Below are positions 1-6,492 of a DNA stretch of 48,415 nt, in pieces. Each line of letters starts with the position of its first letter. The stretch's first letter is position 1. The position numbers and the translations under genes are program-made. Origin of the DNA: a virus; the IMG/VR virus record IMGVR_UViG_3300017779_005865, positions 1 through 48,415 of that record, one strand, 5' to 3'. The notes beneath the pieces are model-generated. The model was given only the letters and a program-made list of their open reading frames with translations. It was not told where the DNA came from and ran no database searches.

Positions 1-323
1 ACATACATTAAAGTATCTTGGCAAGAATTACTAATCATAAACCAACCATCAGTTCCTCCAAAAGGAGCTGAACTTAAGCCATCACCAAATTGGTCATATA
101 TACTTGCAATGATTGTACCACCAAGTTGAACAATAGTATCATACATTGTATTAGGTAACATATTGCTATCATTTTCTATAATAATAGGTGAACCACCAGG
201 AGGTGTAATGTTCCAACTTGTTTCAGATGGATAATCGTCTGTCATTAATTGTATATGAATCCAACTACCTTGACTAAATAGTAATGTTGGTATTAGTGTA
301 AATAATAGTATTAGTTTTTTCAT
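1..323 (-). CDS. Secreted Bacteroidetes-like protein, 3' end outside the window
   Basis: The frame is open from an ATG at 323 to the window edge, giving about 107 residues with no stop. The N-terminus is a classic export signal: MKK, then a hydrophobic run (LILLFTLIPTLLF), then SQ, a cleavage context typical of Flavobacteriia. The mature part has TDDYPSETSW, followed by a Gly/Pro-rich segment and YDQFGDG. This resembles a small beta-sandwich repeat common in secreted Bacteroidetes proteins (YPxETSW ... DxxGDG). The start overlaps the stop of the upstream gene (ATGA). A secreted or virion-exposed carbohydrate-binding role is inference. It points to a Bacteroidetes host. Confidence 0.75.
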   Translation of the reverse strand, partial: MKKLILLFTLIPTLLFSQGSWIHIQLMTDDYPSETSWNITPPGGSPIIIENDSNMLPNTMYDTIVQLGGTIIASIYDQFGDGLSSAPFGGTDGWFMISNSCQDTLMY

Positions 324-484
324 AATTCAAACCCTAAATTCAATATCATAAATCTAAATTTTGTACAGCCATCGTCGCAAGGACACCATTTTATTTCTAA
401 TGCTGTAAATGTTCCAATTCTTAATGTTAGACTATATTTTTCTTTTTTATTTCCCGCTTTAAATCCGTTTATCCAATTTACCAT
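320..484 (-). CDS. Small Cys-containing protein, unknown function
   Basis: A 54-residue protein starting MVNWINGFKAG. I chose the ATG at 484 because an AAGGGG ribosome-binding site lies seven bases before it; longer upstream starts would run into the nuclease gene. The centre holds a CPCDDGC cluster (three Cys, two Asp), which might bind a metal or form disulfides. The C-terminus is hydrophobic. The stop overlaps the start of the secreted protein downstream by ATGA, so the two are probably translationally coupled. I do not recognise the family. Confidence 0.6.
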   Translation of the reverse strand: MVNWINGFKAGNKKEKYSLTLRIGTFTALEIKWCPCDDGCTKFRFMILNLGFEL

Positions 485-488
485 GAGT

Positions 489-878
489 TTACCCCTTAAA
501 TATTTGCTTTTTACCTCCGAAGTATTCATATGCATGACCTTCGATCTTTAATTGTTCATTTATATTGTATTGTTTTCCTTTTTCATCTTGTATAAAGATT
601 TCTCCTAATACTCTTCCATATTTTCCAACGCCATGACTTTTTAATCTAAAATAACCAGGCTTTGAAGATGTTTCTTGTAGTAGCTCGATTACTCTTGCTT
701 TTGCAGCAAGTCCTTTTTTCTTTTCTTCTAAATCTCTAGTTCTAGATTCCCATGCGTCAACTCCCATAAAACGGATTCTTTTCTTAACCCATATATCGAA
801 ACCGACATCGATAAGAGCGTCAACAGTATCACCATCAACTACTCTTTCTAATTTTGCTCTGTAAATATACTTTTCCAT
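489..878 (-). CDS. Thermonuclease-like (SNase) nuclease
   Basis: A 129-residue staphylococcal-nuclease fold protein, close to the size of the catalytic domain. The calcium and catalytic residues are visible: VDGDT (D15, D17, T18), R36 in RIRFMGVDAWESR with D41 and E44, and R89 in YGRVLG. These match Arg35, Asp40, Glu43 and Arg87 of the S. aureus enzyme. It would cut DNA or RNA to 3'-phosphate ends. The ATG at 878 shares its A with the TAA of the upstream tagged gene (TAATG). It lacks both a secretion signal and the N-terminal tag of its neighbours. It may act on host DNA, or be part of the virion. Confidence 0.85.
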   Translation of the reverse strand: MEKYIYRAKLERVVDGDTVDALIDVGFDIWVKKRIRFMGVDAWESRTRDLEEKKKGLAAKARVIELLQETSSKPGYFRLKSHGVGKYGRVLGEIFIQDEKGKQYNINEQLKIEGHAYEYFGGKKQIFKG

Positions 879-1306
879 TATTTTTTCATTCCAGGCATCC
901 AACCAAAAGCGTCCATTGCATATGCCATTGCAGCGTCTGGTCTTTTTTCTTTTAGTTTTTTTATTAAAGCAATAATACCTTTTCTATTAAAATATTTTTC
1001 AGGCATAACGTCCAATGCATTCTTAAATTTATTTGAAACATCTTTATACTGATTAGCTTCATTAACTGTTTCATACATTAAATCAAACATTAAATTTTGA
1101 GTTTTTGAAGATGTAGCTCCATGCTTTTCTACTGCTCTTCTAGCTTTCATTGCATTTTTCTTAAGTACTAAATGGTATCCTTTTCTAGGCCCACCCATTT
1201 TCTTAACATATTGTGCACCTTGTATTTTCATGCCAACAGGTTTTGCATTACCTTTTGGGTCTATTACTACAAATTCTCTTTCAGTTAATATATTTTTTAA
1301 GTTCAT
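878..1306 (-). CDS. Tagged putative capsid-cargo protein, unknown function
   Basis: A 142-residue basic protein starting MNLKNILTE-REF, one of the seven shared N-terminal tags in this region. A GGGAGAG ribosome-binding site precedes the ATG by six bases. After the tag comes a short beta-like segment (FVVIDPKGNAKPVG), then mostly helical Lys-rich sequence with MKARRAVEKHG and a C-terminal AYAMDAFGWMPGMKK. I see no catalytic motif. The T4 precedent (internal proteins whose N-terminus is cut by gp21 after L/I-x-x-E) suggests packaging inside the capsid. That role is inference. Confidence 0.75.
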   Translation of the reverse strand: MNLKNILTEREFVVIDPKGNAKPVGMKIQGAQYVKKMGGPRKGYHLVLKKNAMKARRAVEKHGATSSKTQNLMFDLMYETVNEANQYKDVSNKFKNALDVMPEKYFNRKGIIALIKKLKEKRPDAAMAYAMDAFGWMPGMKK

Positions 1307-1352
1307 TTTATTCTCTCCCTATACTATAAATATCAAATTTATCGTATAAATA

Positions 1353-1880
1353 CTATTTGGCTTTAACTAATTTAGTAACCAGTTTCACTTCTGGATACTT
1401 CTTTTTTAATTTATTTACTGCATCTATATTTTTCTTGCTATCATCCATAAAATATATTGGACTATAGCCTTTCTTTATTTCTGCTTCGATATAATCTGCC
1501 TTTTTCTGAGGATCTGCATCACCAAGAGGTATTATGTATGGTCGTATGCCTATCGTTTTAAAAAAATGATTTATCGGTGCACCAAGTCTTCTGGCAGTCA
1601 ATATAGTCACTTTTCGGCCACCTTTACTTAGTTGTTTGCGTAACAAATCAACATTTCTTTTTATCAATTTTGGATTTCTAAGTTTTCTATCAAAGTCTCT
1701 AAAATCAAAAGTTTCACCTTTTTTTGGAGTATAAACTGCAAATTCAGCTGCGTCAAGTTGCATTTCTGTACCGTCTGGTCTTTTTACATAAACCCAGGAG
1801 TCAGAGGTAACTAGAGTATCGTCAAAATCAAATATACTCAACATTCCTCTTTCTAGTAATAGGTCTTTTAATTTAATCAT
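1353..1880 (-). CDS. Tagged HAD-superfamily phosphatase
   Basis: A 175-residue protein starting MIKLKDLLLE-RG, a capsid-type tag fused directly to a HAD domain. Motif I is DFDDT (nucleophile D18, acid D20), motif II is TILTAR near residue 100, a Lys-rich stretch (QKKAD) supplies motif III, and motif IV is FMDDSKKN near 152. It probably hydrolyses a phosphate, perhaps on a polynucleotide end like Pnkp phosphatase; the substrate cannot be read. I start it at 1880, not 1904, because the tag begins there and the ATG sits at the end of the upstream gene. The cap region is small. Confidence 0.85.
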   Translation of the reverse strand: MIKLKDLLLERGMLSIFDFDDTLVTSDSWVYVKRPDGTEMQLDAAEFAVYTPKKGETFDFRDFDRKLRNPKLIKRNVDLLRKQLSKGGRKVTILTARRLGAPINHFFKTIGIRPYIIPLGDADPQKKADYIEAEIKKGYSPIYFMDDSKKNIDAVNKLKKKYPEVKLVTKLVKAK

Positions 1881-2155
1881 GATACATCCATTGAGTCGTC
1901 CCAAGTTAATTTAATTCCTTGTTTTTTTAATTGTTTAGCAGCTTTTTCTAATTGTCTTTCTTCCATACTTCTTAAACCAATATTCCAACCTAATAATTTA
2001 GATAATGATTCTTCTGCATTTCTCCAGCTATCCCATCCTTTAACCCTTTTTTTACCATCAACTACTGTTCTGTAAAATCTTCCTCTGCTTTCTTCAAACC
2101 ATATATCTATATTTTTTATTTTGCCTTCGTTTAATATGTTTGTCAGTTTAATCAT
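1877..2155 (-). CDS. Tagged small putative cargo protein
   Basis: A 92-residue protein starting MIKLTNILNE-GK. The ATG at 2155 is preceded by GGAG at a normal distance (GGAGATAAAA-ATG), which decides it over the ATG at 2167. After the tag it reads as a compact alpha/beta domain (NIDIWFEESRGRFYRTVVDGKKRVKGWDSW), followed by a charged helix (MEERQLEKAAKQLKKQG). I recognise no enzyme motif. Its stop overlaps the start of the HAD gene by four bases. Function unknown; co-packaging with its neighbours is inferred from the tag. Confidence 0.7.
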   Translation of the reverse strand: MIKLTNILNEGKIKNIDIWFEESRGRFYRTVVDGKKRVKGWDSWRNAEESLSKLLGWNIGLRSMEERQLEKAAKQLKKQGIKLTWDDSMDVS

Positions 2156-2157
2156 TT

Positions 2158-2394
2158 TTATCTCCATGGCAACATTGTCATGCCTATTTTATTTAATATG
2201 AATTCCATTATAATTACAAATGATATTCCACCTACTATTTGCCAAGTCCAAAACTTCCATCCTGTTAATCCTTCTTGCCATTTACGAAATCTACTTTTTT
2301 TAGCCCATTCATATAATCCTAGTTTAGTGTTTATTTTGTCTGCCCACCAACTCATGTCGACTATATTTCCTAACATTTTATAGAATTTAATCAT
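2158..2394 (-). CDS. Small single-span membrane protein
   Basis: A 78-residue protein starting MIKFYKMLGNIVDMSWW. The C-terminal third is a transmembrane helix (WQIVGGISFVIIMEFIL) after an aromatic, positively charged segment (RFRKWQEGLTGWKFWTW). The start resembles the neighbouring tags (M-I-K-F-x-K-M-L) but has no Glu at the expected cleavage position, so I do not count it as tagged. The ATG at 2394 overlaps the end of the upstream tagged gene by eight bases; the alternative start at 2463 would overlap that gene by 77 bases. Function unknown; an inner-membrane role during entry or lysis is possible. Confidence 0.65.
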   Translation of the reverse strand: MIKFYKMLGNIVDMSWWADKINTKLGLYEWAKKSRFRKWQEGLTGWKFWTWQIVGGISFVIIMEFILNKIGMTMLPWR

Positions 2395-2683
2395 TCCAAC
2401 GATCTCCAAATATAGCTTTACCTGTTTTCTCGTATTCAGTCCATTCGGTATAAAACTTACCATTGATAAACCTATCAGCTTCTCTTCTCATTCCTTTTAC
2501 ATGATTTGAAAAGATATCATTGTTCTGCTTGCCCTTATTTTTTGCATCTAATTTTTCTAAAGCCTTTACTGCCTTGTCTAATGCGACTAGTGCCTTCATA
2601 CTTTTTTCAGCAGTCTTTCTCATTGTGATGCCATCTTTGACTATCCAATTCTTAACTTCTTTTAACATGTTCTTTAATTTCAT
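2387..2683 (-). CDS. Tagged helical putative cargo protein
   Basis: A 98-residue protein starting MKLKNMLKE-VK. The ATG at 2683 has GGAGG eight bases upstream and overlaps the zinc-peptidase stop by ATGA, which rules out the start at 2698. The body is almost entirely helical and charged, with an Ala/Leu/Lys heptad-like stretch (MKALVALDKAVKALEKLDAK) that could form a coiled coil, and ends in GDRWND. No enzyme motif is visible. Small, highly charged and helical matches the style of T4 internal proteins. Function unknown. Confidence 0.7.
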   Translation of the reverse strand: MKLKNMLKEVKNWIVKDGITMRKTAEKSMKALVALDKAVKALEKLDAKNKGKQNNDIFSNHVKGMRREADRFINGKFYTEWTEYEKTGKAIFGDRWND

Positions 2684-3078
2684 ACGTACTTCCTCCAATT
2701 CTTTTCTGCTTTATGGGCTGCTTTTTCATATGGATTATTTGCGTATCCTTTTTCTCGATATATTTCAAACTTTTTTCGGTCCTGTGTAGCATGAGTATAT
2801 TCATGAAGTAAGGCTTTAATTATTTCCTCTTCATTAACCATCCTAGGTGTATACAAATATATTTTATTTTTATCCCAATCATATTCAGCATGTGGATTTG
2901 CCTCTCCTGTCATTTGCTGATCTCCGCTAAGTCTAGCATAAATATTTGTATGGAATTCAACCTTTGGTGTACCTCTTTTAGCTCTGCCTAAGTTTTTGGC
3001 TATCAATGGATATACTCTATCAACAACAGATTGCTTATTGAACCGCTCTAATAATATGTTTTTTAGTTTTATTCCCAT
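2680..3078 (-). CDS. Tagged HExxH zinc metallopeptidase-like protein
   Basis: A 132-residue protein starting MGIKLKNILLE-RF. It has a zincin motif LLHEYTHATQ (H92, E93, H96), and a plausible third zinc ligand E118 in NPYEKAAH, which follows the arrangement of minimal gluzincins. The core before it (NKIYLYTPRMVNEEEIIKALL) is the expected strand-helix. It probably cuts protein; the target is unknown. A peptidase carrying a capsid-entry tag suggests delivery into the host at infection, though a role in virion maturation is also possible. The start overlaps the zinc-ribbon gene stop by ten bases, and no strong ribosome-binding site is visible. Confidence 0.8.
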   Translation of the reverse strand: MGIKLKNILLERFNKQSVVDRVYPLIAKNLGRAKRGTPKVEFHTNIYARLSGDQQMTGEANPHAEYDWDKNKIYLYTPRMVNEEEIIKALLHEYTHATQDRKKFEIYREKGYANNPYEKAAHKAEKNWRKYV

Positions 3079-3257
3079 TTCCTATTATATTTTTCTCTTT
3101 GGTCGACCATTACATATTCTACAGCGTCATGTTCACCACAATGAGGGCATCTTAACTTTTCTATGTGGGCAGCCTCATTAATTTTCCATTCGCCTTTGCA
3201 CTTTTTATTACTACATTTATAGATATACGTGTGGCGTATGAAAACCTTATGACCCAT
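3069..3257 (-). CDS. Zinc-ribbon protein
   Basis: A 62-residue protein with two Cys pairs, CSNKKC near residue 15 and CPHC near residue 37, which would form one zinc ribbon. The rest is basic and aromatic. It overlaps both neighbours (11 bases with the phosphatase, 10 with the peptidase), so it belongs to the same transcript. It carries no tag. Small zinc ribbons in phages often bind RNA polymerase or nucleic acid, but nothing here shows which. Confidence 0.7.
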   Translation of the reverse strand: MGHKVFIRHTYIYKCSNKKCKGEWKINEAAHIEKLRCPHCGEHDAVEYVMVDQREKYNRKWE

Positions 3258-4080
3258 TACTTTTGCCTGTATCTTTAATTATTCTATATTTTAAAAGCGG
3301 TCGACCATTTATAGTTATATCGCCTTTTTCATTTCTTCCTATATCTTTTACAACTATTCTCTTATTTTTAAATTTTCCACCAAGAATAGTATCTCCTACT
3401 TCTATTGGAATAGTTATTGCCTCTGATAGCTTATCCATTTTTAATTCTGCTGTATTTGTTATGTGTTTAAATAGAGCTAATCCTACATTTAATCCAAACT
3501 TAGAATCACTAGGAAAGTGTACTTTTGCAATTAAACGGCTATTAGATATATCATCAGCTAACTTCATTATTTCTGTTGAATATTTTGGGTAAACTGTTGC
3601 AAGATATTTTCCAATTAATATTCCTTGTGCAGAATGGCCCGACGGATATGACGGAGTCTTTGAAGATGCTAATGGTTGTTCGTGGAATTTTAATCCAAGA
3701 GCATCTGCCACTTGAATTGGTCTTGGCCTGTTATAATGATACTTGATTTTGTATAATATTGGACGACTGTCATGCAATAAGGTAGATACCTCTTCGTTTG
3801 GAAATCGCAAACCTTTTGTTGCTAAAAAATCTTTAAAATATGTTTTTATGTTATCTGCCCTTTTAGCAAAAGGATTGTCATCTGGAATCTGTTCTATTGA
3901 TAGCATTTCACGAAGTGTTTCATCACTATCGTTACTTGGTGGAGGCGTAGATAAAAATTGATTGGTTTGGAAATCATTAAATATACCAAGATCTTTCCTA
4001 TCCATGTGTTTTTGGTGTTTTGGATTTACTTCTTCAGAATATTTTAATTCTTCTACGTATAGCTTATCAAATAGTTTCAT
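3247..4080 (-). CDS. PAP2-family phosphatase with divergent capsid-type tag
   Basis: A 277-residue protein with the complete PAP2 signature: K111-x6-R118-P119, PSGH at 146-149, and SR at 181-182 with H188 and D192. H149 and H188 are the expected catalytic pair. There are no clear membrane helices, so it resembles soluble acid phosphatases rather than lipid phosphatases. The N-terminus MKLFDKLYVE-EL keeps the M-K-L and L-x-x-E of the neighbouring tags. The last 55 residues form a separate beta-rich module (VGDTILGGKFKNKRIVVKDIG ... ING-P), of a kind I recall at the ends of marine phage virion proteins. Substrate unknown. Confidence 0.85.
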   Translation of the reverse strand: MKLFDKLYVEELKYSEEVNPKHQKHMDRKDLGIFNDFQTNQFLSTPPPSNDSDETLREMLSIEQIPDDNPFAKRADNIKTYFKDFLATKGLRFPNEEVSTLLHDSRPILYKIKYHYNRPRPIQVADALGLKFHEQPLASSKTPSYPSGHSAQGILIGKYLATVYPKYSTEIMKLADDISNSRLIAKVHFPSDSKFGLNVGLALFKHITNTAELKMDKLSEAITIPIEVGDTILGGKFKNKRIVVKDIGRNEKGDITINGRPLLKYRIIKDTGKSNGS

Positions 4081-4084
4081 GATC

Positions 4085-4594
4085 TTATTTTTTTAACATA
4101 TTTTTAACTGCGTCTGGTCCAGACCACATTCTACATGACCAATAGCCTGCAGAGGTTTTATCTTTCTTTTGATCACACTTATGTCTTGCCCTAAATGATG
4201 CTCTAGCTTTTGGATCTTTTGTTTTAATACTTAATCCGCTAGTATCTCCAAATGAAACCTTTTTAATATTTCCTGTTTTTGGATTTTTAGCATAGACATA
4301 AAATTTCTTATCACCTCCACGTTTTACCTTACCTAATTCTACTTTTTTACCATTATATTCGGCTTCAGTTATAGTTTTAGAGTATTCTGATAACCATTCA
4401 AAAAAACATGCCTGGTCTTGTTCTCTAACTATTATTTCTTCTATTCCTTCTCCTCTATTTAATTTTTCACCTGCCTTTTTTGCAGCCTTATAAGATTTTG
4501 ATCTAGGATCTGACTTTTCGCCGCGTTTCTTTTTTGCACGTATATTTGCCCAAAGGCCTTTGTTTTTTTCTGATAGTATATCTTTAAGTTTCAT
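4085..4594 (-). CDS. Tagged basic protein with marine-phage Cys module
   Basis: A 169-residue, very basic protein starting MKLKDILSE-KN. After the tag comes GLWANIRAKKKRGEKSDPRSKSYKAA, a short basic segment, then a module of about 95 residues: GKKVELGKVKRGGDKKFYVY..NPKTGNIKKVSFG..., ending RARHKCDQKKDKTSAGYWSCRMW. I recognise this module as widespread in marine T4-like phage proteins, function unknown. The two Cys (KCD, SCR) are its conserved ones. One base separates it from the upstream gene. It is probably virion-associated and DNA-binding by charge (inference). Confidence 0.75.
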   Translation of the reverse strand: MKLKDILSEKNKGLWANIRAKKKRGEKSDPRSKSYKAAKKAGEKLNRGEGIEEIIVREQDQACFFEWLSEYSKTITEAEYNGKKVELGKVKRGGDKKFYVYAKNPKTGNIKKVSFGDTSGLSIKTKDPKARASFRARHKCDQKKDKTSAGYWSCRMWSGPDAVKNMLKK

Positions 4595-4595
4595 A

Positions 4596-5249
4596 TTATT
4601 TCTTCTTTTTTGCTTTTCTTGCTTTTGCTGCTAAATCTTTATCAGCCTTTCCCCATGTTCCTTTGCCTTTTGTTGCAAAACTATTTACTCTAGCCATTCC
4701 CCATGCTGCTTGTGGAGCTCCTGGTTTATGTCCTGTTTTCCATGCAGCTAATCCTCTATTGTATACCTGTCTAAGTATGCCTTTAGGAATTCCTGTTTTT
4801 TTCGCTTTATTTGCTAATGCTTTATCTGCAGGAGCCTCTTTTAATGTTTTAGTTTCTTTCCAAACTTCTTTTAAGGCTTTCCAACCAGATTCTCCAAACA
4901 TTTTTTTAAACTTTTTTGTGTGCGAAGAAGGTTTTGTTTTTTTGCCTTTATCTGTTCTAAAATCTTTGTATGCGTCAGGATCGTTATCATCCATTTTACT
5001 TCTTCTAGCTATTACTCTTTCCCTTTCTTCTTTTTCTTTTTTAGAAAGTCCTTTGAAATATCCTGGAGAATTTTCAGGTGTTGCAGCTTCTCTAGGTCCT
5101 TCTATTGCAGCAATTTGTCCTTGGGCTTTCTTTTTAGAGGTATGGCAATTAGTTACATTTTTACCTTTTTTGGTTTTATATTGTAATACATATGTACCTT
5201 TGTCTCCATCAGATTGAGTGCAACTACGTTTTCTAACATTATATGGCAT
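4596..5249 (-). CDS. Mosaic of three basic phage modules
   Basis: A 217-residue Lys-rich protein that reads as three joined modules. The first (1-55) is CTQSDGDKGTYVLQYKTK ... CHTSKKKAQGQIAAIEG. The second (60-120) is SPGYFKGLSKKEKEERERVI ... KTKPSSHTKKFKKMFGE. The third (135-217) is a DUF5824-like end, GIPKGILRQVYNRGLAAWKTGH ... GTWGKADKDLAAKARK. I recall each of these, in other combinations, from cyanophage and other marine phage proteins; the family number is from memory. It has no N-terminal tag. Strong positive charge and its position suggest a DNA-associated virion protein (inference). Confidence 0.7.
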   Translation of the reverse strand: MPYNVRKRSCTQSDGDKGTYVLQYKTKKGKNVTNCHTSKKKAQGQIAAIEGPREAATPENSPGYFKGLSKKEKEERERVIARRSKMDDNDPDAYKDFRTDKGKKTKPSSHTKKFKKMFGESGWKALKEVWKETKTLKEAPADKALANKAKKTGIPKGILRQVYNRGLAAWKTGHKPGAPQAAWGMARVNSFATKGKGTWGKADKDLAAKARKAKKKK

Positions 5250-5863
5250 TATATTATCTCCTTACTTTCAATTAGTGTATATGAAAAAGAATTACCATGT
5301 ATTTCTCTTGCAGTTTGGCATATATCTAAAAACTGATGCCAATCATCATTGTCAGCAATTACTTGACATCCTGCAGACCATTTATCTACTCTTGTAGATT
5401 TACCGCCTGATCTTCCAGTTGCTCTATGAATATTGATTCCAAATATTCCTGTTTCAGTTTTTGACTCATCTAAATCATAGTTGCCGTCTAAATTATTATC
5501 TCTATATACTGTTACAGGTTTCTTTTGTCCTAGTGCTAGGTATTTACCTTGATGTAATCTTAGTTTATGTGAACCTCTATATTGGTTTGGTTTTAATATA
5601 GCAACACCTTTTTCGCTTAAGATGTTTTTAACCCAATGAGATCCTGGATCAGTTGTACATGGAAAGACATGGAATTGCCATTCACCATCTACTTTATAAG
5701 ATACTGTAATTGCATCATCAAAAGCATTCGTTACCCTACCTTTAGTTTTTGAATTTCGGATTCCAACTATATTTACATCGTATCCTTTATTGTTTTGGTC
5801 CTCAAACCATTTATAACCTTTTGAAATTAAAGTATCTTTAATTCTTTGTAGTGTTAAATCCAT
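5249..5863 (-). CDS. L,D-transpeptidase-like (YkuD-type) protein
   Basis: A 204-residue protein whose C-terminal half carries a YkuD-like catalytic pattern: GINIHRATG (catalytic-type His), then about 20 residues later VDKWSAGCQVIA (Ser-x-Gly-Cys). A segment before it (VYRDNNLDGNYDLD) resembles a calcium-loop strand. YkuD enzymes act on peptidoglycan stem peptides through this Cys. In a phage this fits a cell-wall enzyme used in lysis or entry, so it is a candidate lysin. No signal peptide or tag is present. It overlaps the next gene by one base. The family call rests on the motif only. Confidence 0.6.
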   Translation of the reverse strand: MDLTLQRIKDTLISKGYKWFEDQNNKGYDVNIVGIRNSKTKGRVTNAFDDAITVSYKVDGEWQFHVFPCTTDPGSHWVKNILSEKGVAILKPNQYRGSHKLRLHQGKYLALGQKKPVTVYRDNNLDGNYDLDESKTETGIFGINIHRATGRSGGKSTRVDKWSAGCQVIADNDDWHQFLDICQTAREIHGNSFSYTLIESKEII

Positions 5864-5937
5864 TTATAGCTCCCATTGCTTTTATGACACATGTATTCTT
5901 ATATAAATATAGATAAACCTGTATAAAATATAATGGG
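5864..5937 (-). promoter_or_regulatory. Gap with TATTTATA motif upstream of the YkuD-like gene
   Basis: A 74-base AT-rich gap. On the minus strand it contains TCTATATTTATATAAG about 40 bases before the ATG at 5863. No hairpin or further gene is visible. Confidence 0.35.
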
Positions 5938-6117
5938 CTACGTAATTTTAATTGTGTCTGGAGAAACAAAGTATATTTTTCCAGTCATGGTTTCAATCTT
6001 TATTTTTTCTGATTTTATTTCTTTTACTATCACCTTATCCCCAGCGTAAATTGCTCCGTTATGGCCATAATAATTTTTTGTAATTTTAGCGTATTTAAGA
6101 TTTGGAATGCTTTTCAT
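5938..6117 (-). CDS. Small basic protein, unknown function
   Basis: A 59-residue reading frame starting MKSIPNLKYAKITKNYYGHN and ending SPDTIKIT, with a TAG stop at 5938-5940. It reads like a small SH3-like beta barrel (GAIYAGDKVIVKEIKSEKIK / IETMTGKIYFVSPDTIKI). The ATG lies inside the end of the upstream gene (23-base overlap). No clear ribosome-binding site is present, which lowers confidence, but the coding character and fit between genes support it. Confidence 0.6.
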   Translation of the reverse strand: MKSIPNLKYAKITKNYYGHNGAIYAGDKVIVKEIKSEKIKIETMTGKIYFVSPDTIKIT

Positions 6118-6331
6118 ATTTGATATTATCTATAACCATTTGTTTTGCTAAAGCTTTGGCTTTTGGAAACGTATTTATTTTTTCTGATATAATGTGTTTT
6201 GCATGGACTAACCTGTATGAGGATTCAGTTGCTTTTTTATTTTTATCCAAAATAAATTTTTGGTAAATGTTTATATATCCAATTTTACAAACATAGTTTC
6301 CTAATGTTTCTTTTTTATTTTTTCTAGCCAA
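6095..6331 (-). CDS. Small basic protein with TTG start, unknown function
   Basis: A 78-residue protein. The frame has no ATG near its beginning; a TTG at 6331 is preceded by GGAG with seven bases of spacing, so I take it as the start, giving (M)ARKNKKETLGNYVCKIGYIN. The middle has VHAKHIISEKINTFPKAKALAKQM, probably a helix. It is basic and cytoplasmic, with no motif I recognise. An AT-rich TATTTATA-containing gap lies directly upstream, so it may be the first gene after a promoter. Confidence 0.6.
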   Translation of the reverse strand: MARKNKKETLGNYVCKIGYINIYQKFILDKNKKATESSYRLVHAKHIISEKINTFPKAKALAKQMVIDNIKYEKHSKS

Positions 6332-6369
6332 TTTTTTTCTCCATATATATAAATATATAGTTTGGCTCC

Positions 6370-6492
6370 TTATTTTTGTTTTTTAACCTTAACTTGTTCA
6401 GATTCTTCTTTATTTTTTCGCCTAATTATTTTTTCTTTTCTCGGCTCAGGTAAATCTTCTAAATTAATATTTCTAATATCTATTTTAGGCAT
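6370..6492 (-). CDS. Very small charged protein
   Basis: A 40-residue frame starting MPKIDIRNINLEDLPEPRKE and ending KVKKQK. Its ATG shares a base with the TAA of the gene upstream (TAATG), the same junction used elsewhere in the window, which is the main reason to accept it. The composition is mixed acidic then strongly basic, probably disordered or a single helix. Function unknown. Confidence 0.55.
   Translation of the reverse strand: MPKIDIRNINLEDLPEPRKEKIIRRKNKEESEQVKVKKQK

Noticed and set aside
2158-2394. Eighth member of the tagged cargo set (MIKFYKMLGNIVD)
   Set aside because: It has no Glu in the cleavage position and carries a transmembrane helix, so only a weak resemblance remains.
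2396-2463. N-terminal extension of the small membrane protein to 2463
   Set aside because: It would overlap the upstream gene by 77 bases, has no ribosome-binding site, and a better-placed ATG exists at 2394.
4663-5217. Plus-strand reading frame of 184 codons
   Set aside because: It is fully antisense to a convincing basic-module protein and has a composition typical of a shadow frame. The same applies to other plus-strand frames across the window.
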